Part shown: piece by piece, positions 1 through 7,765 of the stretch
Layout of the letters: every line of letters begins with the position of its first letter
How positions within the stretch are numbered: the first letter of the stretch is position 1
Assembly: GCF_965218915.1 (NCBI RefSeq)
Contig: NZ_OZ244708.1
Coordinates: 1,922,001 to 1,986,000, forward strand
DNA from: Novosphingopyxis sp965218915
GTDB lineage: Bacteria; Pseudomonadota; Alphaproteobacteria; Sphingomonadales; Sphingomonadaceae
Direction of reading: 5' to 3'
Length of the DNA stretch: 64,000 nucleotides
The notes under the pieces: model-generated
Seen by the model: the letters and a program-made list of their open reading frames with translations, nothing else
Told to the model about the DNA's origin: nothing
Database searches by the model: none
Made by a program: the position numbers and the translations under genes

Positions 1-748
1 CCGCTTCGCCCTGGCCTGTCGCCGGTTCTGACCCTGCGCGCGTCGCCAGCCGTTCCTGATTGCGCCGCCATGCCGCGAATTTTTCGGGCGGATCGGCAAA
101 CACCAGAAAGCCCATATGCGCGTGCTGCATCCCGCAATATTCGGTGCACTGGCCGCGGTAGACGCCCGGGTGATCGGCCTGCAACCAAGTGACGTTCTCG
201 CGGCCCGGAATGGTATCGGTCTTGCCCGCCAGCGCCGGCACCCAGAAGGAATGGATCACGTCGGCGCCCCTCAGTTTGACGAGCACGGGCCGGCCGACCG
301 GAATGTGAATCTCGTTCGCCGTTTCGAACGCCCGGCCGCCCGTCGCGCTCGCGGGATAGTCGACCTGCCACCACCACTGCCTTCCCGTCACGGTGATGGC
401 CAACGTGGGCGGCGTCGAAGGCCGATCGATCTTCGCCATGACCAGCATCGCCCAGAACAGGGCGACGATCAACGCCGCCAGCGTCAGGGGCATGCCGACA
501 TAGACCCAGGCAAGCCCTTTCTGGCTGCGCTCGACCGAGCCGGTCGACAGCGCTTCGCGGGTGGCTTGCTGGCGTCGAACCATGACGCCCCATGTCACCG
601 CCACGGTAAAGATCAGGATGACGACGGCGCAAAGACCGAGGAGAAACCAGGTCAGCGGCACGACCGGCGCCGCGTGCGGCCCGGCGCTGGTCAGATATTC
701 GAGTGGCCAGCGCGCGCTCCCAGCGCCGTGAGACGCTGGCGGCGTCAT
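1..748 (-). CDS. coxB: cytochrome c oxidase subunit II (partial, C-terminus outside window)
   Basis: Subunit II of a heme-copper oxidase carries the CuA centre that takes electrons from cytochrome c. Read on the minus strand from ATG 746-748, the protein begins MTPPASHGAGSARWPLEYL and has two membrane helices (around PLTWFLLGLCAVVILIF and VGMPLTLAALIVALFW). A WWWQV aromatic stretch follows, then the CuA loop GQCTEYCGMQHAHM near 110-160, with both cysteines, the Glu, His and Met. No cleavable signal peptide is evident. The start overlaps the ctaG stop by four bases (ATGA), so the two are probably translationally coupled. The gene continues beyond base 1; further oxidase subunits probably lie outside the window (inference). 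Confidence 0.93.
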   Translation of the reverse strand, partial: MTPPASHGAGSARWPLEYLTSAGPHAAPVVPLTWFLLGLCAVVILIFTVAVTWGVMVRRQQATREALSTGSVERSQKGLAWVYVGMPLTLAALIVALFWAMLVMAKIDRPSTPPTLAITVTGRQWWWQVDYPASATGGRAFETANEIHIPVGRPVLVKLRGADVIHSFWVPALAGKTDTIPGRENVTWLQADHPGVYRGQCTEYCGMQHAHMGFLVFADPPEKFAAWRRNQERLATRAGSEPATGQGEA

Positions 749-1578
749 GCCCCGCGCATGGCTCCAGCGCGAGCACCATAAGCAGGCCGGCGAAGCACGA
801 TCGCCAGCGGCACGATGATGGCTGCCAGAAAGATGGAGCCGCCCGGCACCCACATCAGCGTGCCGCCAAGCTGCTGATCCTGCAACGGGGTGAAGCCCCA
901 TCCGATCGGCGTGACGAAATGGGGCCAGTAAAGCGGCGCGCGCGCCCAAGTGATGACCGCGCCGAGGAGCGCCATCTGCAATCCGGTCGCGACCGTCGCG
1001 GCGATCGATATGCCGAACCGCGAGGCCGGCGCTCGCAGCACCGTCCACCAGAAAAAGACCGCCGCGCCCCATGTCGTCACGTGCATTGTCCAGTAAACGG
1101 CCGTGCTCAGGAATGTCGCATCATACGGCCTTGGCGAATGCCAGATCCACAGGGCCATCGCAAAGGCAAGGGCCGCGCAGAGTTCCTGGCCCGGAACGCG
1201 CCGGCGGCTTGCAGGAAGCCCAAGCGCAATCAGGGGGGCGGCGACGAGCGTGAGAATCATGTGCTGCCCGACCCGGGCGGCGAACAACGAGACCGACAGA
1301 GCGCACAGGGGAGATACCAGCGCCAATGCGGTCGTTGCCCAGCCGAGGCCGAAGCACCAGGCTTCGCGCCGCGTCTTCTCGCGTCCTACCCGCAAATAAT
1401 ATAGGAGCGCGATGCCCAGCAACGCCGCGAGGAGGACCGGATCGAGATTCCAGCGGCCGTCGATGGTCGCGGCGGTCGGCGGCGAACCGCAATAAGGGAT
1501 GCTCGCTGTTTCAGATACGCGCAAGACTTCAGCGCCTTTTTCAAATCGACGAAAACCAGGGGCATGACCGATTGGCAC
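745..1578 (-). CDS. ctaG: cytochrome c oxidase assembly protein, Caa3-type CtaG family
   Basis: Polytopic membrane protein of about 277 residues with roughly seven hydrophobic segments, matching the Caa3_CtaG family, which helps mature the copper centres of some cytochrome oxidases. Visible family landmarks are RWNLDPVLLAALLGIALLYY near the N-terminus, QHMILTLVAAPLIALGLP in the middle and a C-terminal TPLQDQQLGGTLMWVPGG. It lies immediately upstream of coxB and overlaps it by ATGA. The longest reading frame starts at a GTG (1576-1578). The first 25 or so residues are not family-like, so the true start may be an internal GTG or lie elsewhere. Function is assigned from family and context. Confidence 0.85.
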   Translation of the reverse strand: MPIGHAPGFRRFEKGAEVLRVSETASIPYCGSPPTAATIDGRWNLDPVLLAALLGIALLYYLRVGREKTRREAWCFGLGWATTALALVSPLCALSVSLFAARVGQHMILTLVAAPLIALGLPASRRRVPGQELCAALAFAMALWIWHSPRPYDATFLSTAVYWTMHVTTWGAAVFFWWTVLRAPASRFGISIAATVATGLQMALLGAVITWARAPLYWPHFVTPIGWGFTPLQDQQLGGTLMWVPGGSIFLAAIIVPLAIVLRRPAYGARAGAMRGA

Positions 1579-1912
1579 TGGTGCGACCGCGATTCAAGGA
1601 TGGATTCCATTTCCCGCTCCGTTCGATGCCAAAATTCAGGACCCCGCATGATAGTGTCTCAGCTTGAATTTGTAGCTTCCGCGGTTTCGAAGAAGCCTAG
1701 GCGCAGTTGGATGAGGGTGGGTGGCACGCTAGCGCCATCGACGGATTGGCGCTGCTATTGCTCCCTTACCGCTGCACCCCGGATCAAGTTCGGGGCTCGC
1801 TCCTCTTCCGCTCGCGGGAGAGAAGCGAGCGGAAGAGGGAAAGTTCAAACCGAGACACTACCACCCCGCACGCGTGAGTGGATTGGCTGCGCGGAGCTGC
1901 TATGCTGGCGCG
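1579..1912. other. intergenic region with dispersed sphingomonad-type repeat
   Basis: No gene is supported in these 334 bases. GTTGGATGAGGGTG at 1706-1719 recurs exactly at 40421-40434, and both copies sit beside a CCCCGGAT half-palindrome and a CT-rich hairpin, so this is a member of a dispersed repeat family. Downstream lies the strong hairpin listed separately. The region separates the divergent ctaG and iminopeptidase genes, so promoters for both are expected here, but I cannot single out convincing -35/-10 boxes. Confidence 0.6.
1802..1838. repeat. perfect 14-bp inverted repeat (hairpin)
   Basis: CCTCTTCCGCTCGC (1802-1815) and GCGAGCGGAAGAGG (1825-1838) are perfect reverse complements around a nine-base loop. 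It belongs to the repeat element that also contains GTTGGATGAGGGTG. It could work as a bidirectional transcription barrier between divergent genes or simply be a mobile REP-type repeat. No T-run follows, so it is not a classical terminator. Confidence 0.8.
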
Positions 1913-1963
1913 ATGACCGACCTTCGCACCCTCTATCCGCCCGTCTAGCCCTATGAGTCCGGC

Positions 1964-2863
1964 ATGCTCGACGTCGGCGACGGGCACCGGGTCTACTATG
2001 AACGGTGCGGGACGCCGGGCGCGAAGCCGGCCGTGTTTCTCCACGGCGGGCCGGGCGGCGGATGTTCGCCCGAGCATCGCCGCCTGTTCGATCCGAAACG
2101 TTACGATGTCATGCTGTTCGACCAGCGCGGGTGCGGACGCTCGACGCCGCATGCCTCGCTCGAGGCCAACACGACCTGGCATCTGGTGGAAGACGTCGAG
2201 CGGCTGCGGGCGCTGACGGGCGCGGAGAAATGGCAGGTGTTCGGCGGCTCGTGGGGCTCGACCCTGGCGCTCGCCTATGCCGAAACGCATCCGGGCCGTG
2301 TCGACGAGCTGGTCCTGCGCGGGATCTATCTGATGACGCAGGCCGAGCTGCGCTGGTATTACCAGTTCGGCGTCTCGCAGATGTTTCCCGAGCAATATGC
2401 ACGGCTCGCCGCGCTCATTCCCCCGGCCGAGCGCGACGACATGTTGGGCGCCTATCACCGCCGCCTCACCGGAGACGACGAGGTAATGCGCCTCGCCGCG
2501 GCCAAGGCCTGGTCGGGCTGGGAGGGGCGCACCATTACACTGCTCCCGAATACATCCGCGGATGCGTTTGAAGAACCCGAATTCGCGCTCGCGTTCGCGC
2601 GGATCGAAACCCATTATTTCATGAACCGCGGTTGGCTGGAAGAGGGCCAACTGCTGCGCGATATCGCGCGGCTGCACGGCATTCCGGCGGTGATCGTTCA
2701 TGGCCGCTACGACATGCCCTGCCCGGCCGCCACGGCCTATGCGTTGCACCAGGCCTGGCCGGGCTCCACGCTCCACATCGTCGAAGGCGCGGGCCATGCT
2801 TATGACGAGCCGGGAATATTGGACCGGCTGATCCGCGCGACGGACGGGTTCGCGGTACGGTAA
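1964..2863 (+). CDS. pip: proline iminopeptidase (alpha/beta hydrolase), N-terminus interrupted by in-frame amber codon
   Basis: Family S33 prolyl aminopeptidase, which removes N-terminal proline from peptides. The HGGPGG oxyanion motif (residues 27-32 from the ATG at 1964), the nucleophile elbow GGSWGS (Ser96), and late Asp (HGRYD) and His (GAGHAYDE) complete the triad. The family normally starts about 17 residues earlier. Here ATG 1913 opens in the same frame with MTDLRTLYPPV, but the next codon is TAG (1946-1948) where relatives carry Glu; after it the frame continues PYESGMLDVGDGH. Translation could restart at ATG 1964, though no good Shine-Dalgarno sequence precedes it. The gene may be leaky, a recent pseudogene, or affected by a sequencing error. 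The fold is certain, activity is not. Confidence 0.82.
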   Translation: MLDVGDGHRVYYERCGTPGAKPAVFLHGGPGGGCSPEHRRLFDPKRYDVMLFDQRGCGRSTPHASLEANTTWHLVEDVERLRALTGAEKWQVFGGSWGSTLALAYAETHPGRVDELVLRGIYLMTQAELRWYYQFGVSQMFPEQYARLAALIPPAERDDMLGAYHRRLTGDDEVMRLAAAKAWSGWEGRTITLLPNTSADAFEEPEFALAFARIETHYFMNRGWLEEGQLLRDIARLHGIPAVIVHGRYDMPCPAATAYALHQAWPGSTLHIVEGAGHAYDEPGILDRLIRATDGFAVR

Positions 2864-2968
2864 ACCGTCGATATAGGAAATTATATGCGTGTCGCCGAAA
2901 CGCACAGCTGCTCGCTTTGGAGCCTTTGCACGGCTTTATTGCTGGCTGGTAGCTAACCGATGCCGGTC

Positions 2969-5317
2969 TCAGGCAACCGAGCGCATATGCATGGCGTCGG
3001 GATGATCGACGGTGCCGCCGAAGCGCGTCACGATGCCCAACACTTCCCCCGCCGGCACGGGACGGCTGAACCAGAAGCCCTGAACCTGCTGACAGCCCTC
3101 GCGGCGCAGCGATTCGATCTGGTCTTCCAGTTCGACCCCCTCGGCCAGCGTCTCCATACCGAGCGCGCCGGCAAGCGTCGTGATGGCGCGGATAATCGCC
3201 CCGGCACCGGCGCCCTTGCCGAGATCGCTAACGAAACTGCGGTCGATCTTGATCTTGTCGAACGGGAAGCTGCGCAGATAGCTCAGCGAGCTGTAGCCGG
3301 TTCCGAAATCGTCGAGCGCGATGCGCACGCCCAGGCTGCGAAGACGATGAAGCAAATCCAGCGTCTGTTCGACATCGGCGATGAACACCGATTCCGTGAT
3401 CTCGATCTCGAGCAGGCCCGGCTCGAGCCCGCTTTGTGCGAGCGCCTGCAGGATCGCGTTCTGCAAATTGGCGCTCTTGAACTGGATCGACGATATGTTG
3501 ACCGCCACGCGAAGCCGGTCTGGCCAGTTCGCCGCTTGCCGGCACGCCTCGCGTACGACCCATTCGCCGATCGGGATGATCAACCCGGTTTCCTCGGCCA
3601 GCGGGATGAATTCCAGCGGCGGAACCAAGCCGCGCTCGGGGTGGTGCCAGCGAAGCAGCGCCTCGAAGCCCACGAGCTTTTCTTCCGACAGGCTGTAGAG
3701 CGGCTGGAAGTAGAGCTCGAACTGGCCTTGGTTGATGGCGATGCGCAGGTCCAGTTCGAGCTGGCGGCGCCTTCGCGCGGCATCGTCCATCGCCTGTTCG
3801 AAGAACTGATAGCCGGCCTTGCCCTCCTGCTTGGCGCGATAGAGCGCGAGGTCGGCATTCTTGATCAGCGTTTCGGCGTTGGTGCCGTCGTCCGGCGAAT
3901 AGGCGATGCCGATGCTCGCTTCGATCGGGATTGTCTGGCCGTCGACGTCGATCGGTTCGCCGAAACAGCGAAACAGACGTTCGGCATGGCTCAGCATATC
4001 CTCGTCGGCGCCGATATCGGGGATCATGACGGCGAACTCATCTCCGCCCTGGCGTGAGACGAGCGCGCCCGGCATGAATTTGCTCAACCTCTTGGCCACG
4101 GCCTTGAGCACCGCGTCGCCGACCGCGTGGCCGGATGTGTCGTTGATCAGCTTGAAATTGTCGAGATCGAGATAGCAGACCGCGATCCGCTTGTCAGCGT
4201 CCGCACGGGCCAGCGCGGAATCGAGCTGCTCGGCGAACAATTTCCTGTTCGGCAGGTCGGTCAGGATATCATGCAACGCGATATGGGTGATCCGCCGCTC
4301 GCGATCGTCGATTGCCTCGATCATGCGGTTGAAGCTGGTCGCGAGGCGGCCGACTTCGTCCTGCGAGCGCACTTCGACGAATGCGTGATGACCCTCGCTG
4401 ACGCGCTGGGCGGCCGCGTCGAGCTTGGCGATCGGACGGGTGACGCCACGCGCGACGATCCAGCCCAGGACAACCGTTGCGGTCACGCCGACGATGCCGA
4501 GCAGGCCGAGCAGCCATACCAATGGTCCATATTCGGCCAGCGCCTTGCTGAGCGAGTGCCGCAGCAGCAGCGCCGGCTTCATTTCCCCGCCCAGCGACGG
4601 CAGGGTCGATGCGCGGTAGAGGATGCGTTCACCGTCCTCCTCGATTTCGACGGGGCTTTCGCCTTTCGCCAAACGCAATGCACCGGGAAGACGCTCAGCC
4701 GGAACGATCCTGCTTTTGAGCGGAATGGCCGAAAGTTCGGAGAGCTTTGCCAAGCCTTGTTCCGTCAGCGGCTCGCTGAGCACCAGCCAACCCGCTATGT
4801 CGGGCAGCCTGATCGGCGCGGCGACGGCGCTGGCGGGGTTTCCGGCCATGGTTATGATGCCCGAGCTATCGCCATTGTTCAGCGCCTGGTACATGGCGGC
4901 ACGGTCGGTCGATGCGAGCGCGCTGGCATCGCCGATGATCGCGCCGTCGGTCGTGACGACAAAGGCATTGGGAACCCCGGCGCGCGTCTTCAGGCTGCTG
5001 AGCGCACTGTTTGTCGTGAGGTCGTCGCCGAACGCAACGGATTTACGAAAGCCGAAATCGGCCGAAAGCACATCGGCCTGCGCACGCATCTCCTTGGCGC
5101 GCAGATCCAGAATCTCCTCGAACACGTCGGCATTGGCGGCCATGTCGCGCGAAATCGCGCGCTCCGCATAGGCTTCGATCCCGCCGCTCGCGACGATCAT
5201 GATCGTTCCGAAGGCGACGGCGAAAAGGACCGCATACACCAGCGCGATGCGCAGCTGCAACGATCCCAAGCGAAGGTTCATGCCCTCAAGGCGTCTGAAG
5301 GCAGGCACAGCGATCAT
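2969..5317 (-). CDS. membrane c-di-GMP enzyme: sensor-HAMP-GGDEF-EAL
   Basis: About 782 residues from the ATG at 5315-5317, chosen because it overlaps the upstream cupredoxin stop as ATGA; the longer open frame upstream is out-of-frame translation of that gene. Order: TM helix near residue 25, a roughly 210-residue periplasmic sensor region, second TM (PLVWLLGLLGIVGVTATVVL), HAMP, GGDEF domain with intact RQGGDEF (G424-F428), and EAL domain with intact EALLRW (E552), EITESVF, DDFGTGYSSL and KIDRSFV. Both catalytic signatures look competent, so it may make or degrade c-di-GMP according to the signal. Co-transcription with a periplasmic cupredoxin suggests a copper or redox-linked input (inference). 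Confidence 0.92.
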   Translation of the reverse strand: MIAVPAFRRLEGMNLRLGSLQLRIALVYAVLFAVAFGTIMIVASGGIEAYAERAISRDMAANADVFEEILDLRAKEMRAQADVLSADFGFRKSVAFGDDLTTNSALSSLKTRAGVPNAFVVTTDGAIIGDASALASTDRAAMYQALNNGDSSGIITMAGNPASAVAAPIRLPDIAGWLVLSEPLTEQGLAKLSELSAIPLKSRIVPAERLPGALRLAKGESPVEIEEDGERILYRASTLPSLGGEMKPALLLRHSLSKALAEYGPLVWLLGLLGIVGVTATVVLGWIVARGVTRPIAKLDAAAQRVSEGHHAFVEVRSQDEVGRLATSFNRMIEAIDDRERRITHIALHDILTDLPNRKLFAEQLDSALARADADKRIAVCYLDLDNFKLINDTSGHAVGDAVLKAVAKRLSKFMPGALVSRQGGDEFAVMIPDIGADEDMLSHAERLFRCFGEPIDVDGQTIPIEASIGIAYSPDDGTNAETLIKNADLALYRAKQEGKAGYQFFEQAMDDAARRRRQLELDLRIAINQGQFELYFQPLYSLSEEKLVGFEALLRWHHPERGLVPPLEFIPLAEETGLIIPIGEWVVREACRQAANWPDRLRVAVNISSIQFKSANLQNAILQALAQSGLEPGLLEIEITESVFIADVEQTLDLLHRLRSLGVRIALDDFGTGYSSLSYLRSFPFDKIKIDRSFVSDLGKGAGAGAIIRAITTLAGALGMETLAEGVELEDQIESLRREGCQQVQGFWFSRPVPAGEVLGIVTRFGGTVDHPDAMHMRSVA

Positions 5318-5937
5318 CGGCGCAAGGGAAGTACCACCGCGCGCGAGTTGGCGCCGTCGGCCAGCACGGTATCGTGATCGGCCTCGTTGTCGCTGGCCAA
5401 CGCCGCCGGATGCCAGATCCGTACCTCGGTCGCGCCGGACGGCAGACCATCGATCACGACGCGGCCCTCGCGGTCGGTCTTGGCGGCGTAAGGCGTGTCG
5501 ACTACCTTGATATAGCCGCGCATCGAATCGTGGATGTTGCATCCGAGCGCGACATTGCCCGCCACCGGAAAGCTTTGCGCGCGGGACTGGTCGCGGCCGT
5601 AAAGACTGATTTCGAATCGGGCGGCGTCGGAGAAGCTGTAGATGCTGTGGCGCACCCGATCGAAATTGGGGAAGGCGACCTTGGAGCCTTTGGGCACGAT
5701 CAACGTTCCGGGCACGAAGTTCAGGTCCTTCTGCGCCATCGCGTTCGGCCAGGCGAACTTGGCGGGCGCGCTCACGCCCTTGGCGGGATAGACGGTGATC
5801 ACCGCGTCCTTGATCGGTATGCCCCGACGGTCCTTCACCACCACCGTTAACGAAGATGCACCGCCGGCCTGCGCGGCAAAGGCAAACGCCAAGGCACCGG
5901 TCGCGGCGATGACAGCGAGAGTGATCCTGCGAAACAT
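5314..5937 (-). CDS. secreted cupredoxin-domain protein (methylamine utilization/MauL-like)
   Basis: A 207-residue protein with a signal peptide (MFRRITLAVIAATGALAFAFAAQA). A carboxypeptidase-regulatory-like stretch (residues about 29-55) is followed by a cupredoxin fold. Candidate type 1 copper ligands are His97 (RVRHSIY) and the C133-N-I-H136-D-S-M139 cluster, the standard Cys-x2-His-x2-Met arrangement. It resembles proteins annotated as methylamine utilization protein, but no methylamine dehydrogenase genes are present, so that name should not be read as a function. It is the first gene of a two-gene operon with the GGDEF-EAL protein, and it faces the DUF3034/globin operon across a 132-base gap. 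Confidence 0.85.
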   Translation of the reverse strand: MFRRITLAVIAATGALAFAFAAQAGGASSLTVVVKDRRGIPIKDAVITVYPAKGVSAPAKFAWPNAMAQKDLNFVPGTLIVPKGSKVAFPNFDRVRHSIYSFSDAARFEISLYGRDQSRAQSFPVAGNVALGCNIHDSMRGYIKVVDTPYAAKTDREGRVVIDGLPSGATEVRIWHPAALASDNEADHDTVLADGANSRAVVLPLRR

Positions 5938-6069
5938 GGCATCCCGGATAAACGGAAAAGGCTAATAATTGCTTGCCCTAGCGGCCTGTGACCATGCGGC
6001 AGCGCTCATTCGGCTTATCAGGGACACATGCTTAATCGGTTTTTTACCGGCCACCGTTAGGCCCCCGTC

Positions 6070-7182
6070 ATGGTTAAGAACACGCACCTGCCATGGCCGG
6101 GCATCATTCGCTCCGCCGCCCTGCTGGCCTGCCTGACCGCGCCGGCCGGGTTGCGCGCGGCACCCGCGCCGACAGAGCCAAGCGCCCACGCTCGATCGGC
6201 GAGGGAGAATTTCATCTCCGCCGCCGACGAGGGCAGCATGGAGGCGAGCGAAGGCGGCGTGACGCCGGTCCCATCGCAGCAACCGTCCGATTTCGATAAC
6301 CCGCCCGCTCCCCCGCCGCACCCGTTCGATGAGAACATTCCGGCCGGCGATGTAACGTCCGGCCGATCGAGTTATGGCGGATTGCGATGGGGCGGCAAGT
6401 TGCGCCTGACCAACGGGATCGCTTCGCTCGACGGCGCGTCCGGCGGCGGCCTGGCCGGTTGGGCGATCATCGCGGGCAAGGAAACGGTCGAGGGTATCGG
6501 CGCATCTGCCCATATCAGCTATGTCGAGCTACCCGATTACAACTGGCAGAGTCACGGCGCTGCCATCGGCTTGTTCGACCGGTTCGAGCTCAGCTATGCG
6601 CGTCAGAACCTTGACACGATCGATGTCGGCGCGGCGCTCGGTCTCGGTCGCAGCTATGTGCTCAACCAGGACGTGTTCGGCGCGAAGCTGCGTTTGTTCG
6701 GCGACGCGGTCTACGGCCCGCCATTGCTACCGCAAATCGCCGTCGGCGTGCAGTACAAGAACAATCTCGACGATGCTGTCACGCAGGCGATCGGCGCCAA
6801 ATCGGACGACGGCACCGATTTCTACATCGCCGCGACCAAGATCGTCCTGTCGCAAAGCCTGCTGCTGAGCGGTACGCTGCGCTATACCAAGGCCAACCAG
6901 CTCGGCCTACTGGGTTTCGGCGGTGACAAGTCCGATGATCGCTCGCTCCAGTTCGAGGGCAGCCTGGGCTACATGCTGTCGCGCAATCTGGTGGTGGGCG
7001 CGGAATATCGCACCAAGCCGGATAATCTGGGGATCGCGCGCGAGGACGACTGGTGGGACCTCTTCGCCGCCTGGTCGATCACCGACCATTTCACCCTCAC
7101 CGCCGCCTATGCCGATCTCGGCACGATCGCCATCGCCGAAAAGCAGCGTGGCGGACTCATCTCGCTCCAAGCCTCATTCTGA
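6070..7182 (+). CDS. DUF3034 family outer-membrane beta-barrel protein
   Basis: A 370-residue protein with an N-terminal signal sequence (hydrophobic SAALLACLTAPAGLRA), then a Pro/Ser-rich spacer (about 45-95). The beta-rich remainder has alternating hydrophobic strands (for example LLLSGTLRYTKANQLGLLGFGG, VVGAEYRTKPDNL) and ends LISLQASF, with the terminal aromatic residue typical of barrel proteins. I assign it to the DUF3034 family from these features and from its neighbourhood of cupredoxin, c-di-GMP enzyme and truncated globin. No biochemical role is known to me. It is followed 16 bases later by the globin gene, and the two probably form one transcript. Confidence 0.78.
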   Translation: MVKNTHLPWPGIIRSAALLACLTAPAGLRAAPAPTEPSAHARSARENFISAADEGSMEASEGGVTPVPSQQPSDFDNPPAPPPHPFDENIPAGDVTSGRSSYGGLRWGGKLRLTNGIASLDGASGGGLAGWAIIAGKETVEGIGASAHISYVELPDYNWQSHGAAIGLFDRFELSYARQNLDTIDVGAALGLGRSYVLNQDVFGAKLRLFGDAVYGPPLLPQIAVGVQYKNNLDDAVTQAIGAKSDDGTDFYIAATKIVLSQSLLLSGTLRYTKANQLGLLGFGGDKSDDRSLQFEGSLGYMLSRNLVVGAEYRTKPDNLGIAREDDWWDLFAAWSITDHFTLTAAYADLGTIAIAEKQRGGLISLQASF

Positions 7183-7198
7183 ACAGAAGGTCCGTTCC

Positions 7199-7756
7199 AT
7201 GCCAATCATCCTGCCGCTTCTCCTGCTGATCCAAAGCGCAGAGGCGCCCGTGCAACCTCCCGCCGAAACGAGCGAGCAACCGGTCGACTGGGCCGAGCAA
7301 TTCGGTTTCGAAGAAGAAAAACGCGATCCCGTCACCGGCGAGTTTCCCGTCGATCCTTATGAGCAGAGCAATGCCAATGCCGGCGCGACACCGGTTCGCA
7401 GCGACCGTCTGTCCGAACAGTTCGGCGGGCAGGAAGGTATCCGGCGCATGACCGATCGCCTGATCGAGATCAATCTGGCCGATCCGAGAATTTCCGCGAT
7501 TTTCGAAGGCCACGACCTGGTGCGCCTGCGGCGGACGCTGTTCGAGCAATTCTGTTACGTCCTCGATGCCGGCTGCGACTATAGCGGCCGCGACATGCGC
7601 GCCGCTCACCAGGATATGGGCCTGCAAATCGACGATATGAACGCACTGGTCGAAAATCTGCAAAAAGCCATGCGTGAACGGCACATTGTCTTTGCGAGCC
7701 AAAATCGCTTGCTCGCCAAGCTCGCCCCCATGAAGCACGACGTGCTCCAGCAATAA
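7199..7756 (+). CDS. group I truncated haemoglobin with N-terminal signal-like sequence
   Basis: 185 residues from ATG 7199, chosen because the hydrophobic MPIILPLLLLIQSAEA start makes a plausible export signal ending at an Ala-x-Ala site. The globin fold begins near LSEQFGGQEGIRRMTDRLIE. The proximal haem histidine is His137 in RDMRAAHQDMGL, matching His-F8 of TrHbN-type globins. The B9-B10 Phe-Tyr pair that usually binds ligand appears to be Leu88-Ile89, so distal-pocket chemistry should differ. A long Pro/Glu-rich linker separates signal and globin. Cys119 and Cys126 could form a disulfide if exported. Export is inferred; the signal lacks the usual basic N-terminus. Confidence 0.83.
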   Translation: MPIILPLLLLIQSAEAPVQPPAETSEQPVDWAEQFGFEEEKRDPVTGEFPVDPYEQSNANAGATPVRSDRLSEQFGGQEGIRRMTDRLIEINLADPRISAIFEGHDLVRLRRTLFEQFCYVLDAGCDYSGRDMRAAHQDMGLQIDDMNALVENLQKAMRERHIVFASQNRLLAKLAPMKHDVLQQ

Positions 7757-7765
7757 CCCCAGCGG

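Noticed and set aside
116..1404. Plus-strand frames over the cytochrome oxidase genes
   Set aside because: Their translations are Arg/Pro-rich shadows; the minus strand encodes the CuA motif and CtaG family sequence.
1784..2905. Minus-strand frame of 373 codons covering the iminopeptidase
   Set aside because: Antisense shadow of the iminopeptidase gene, whose catalytic motifs are on the plus strand.
5318..5542. 75-codon N-terminal extension of the GGDEF-EAL protein
   Set aside because: Arg-rich shadow of the cupredoxin gene; the ATG overlapping the cupredoxin stop is the natural coupled start.
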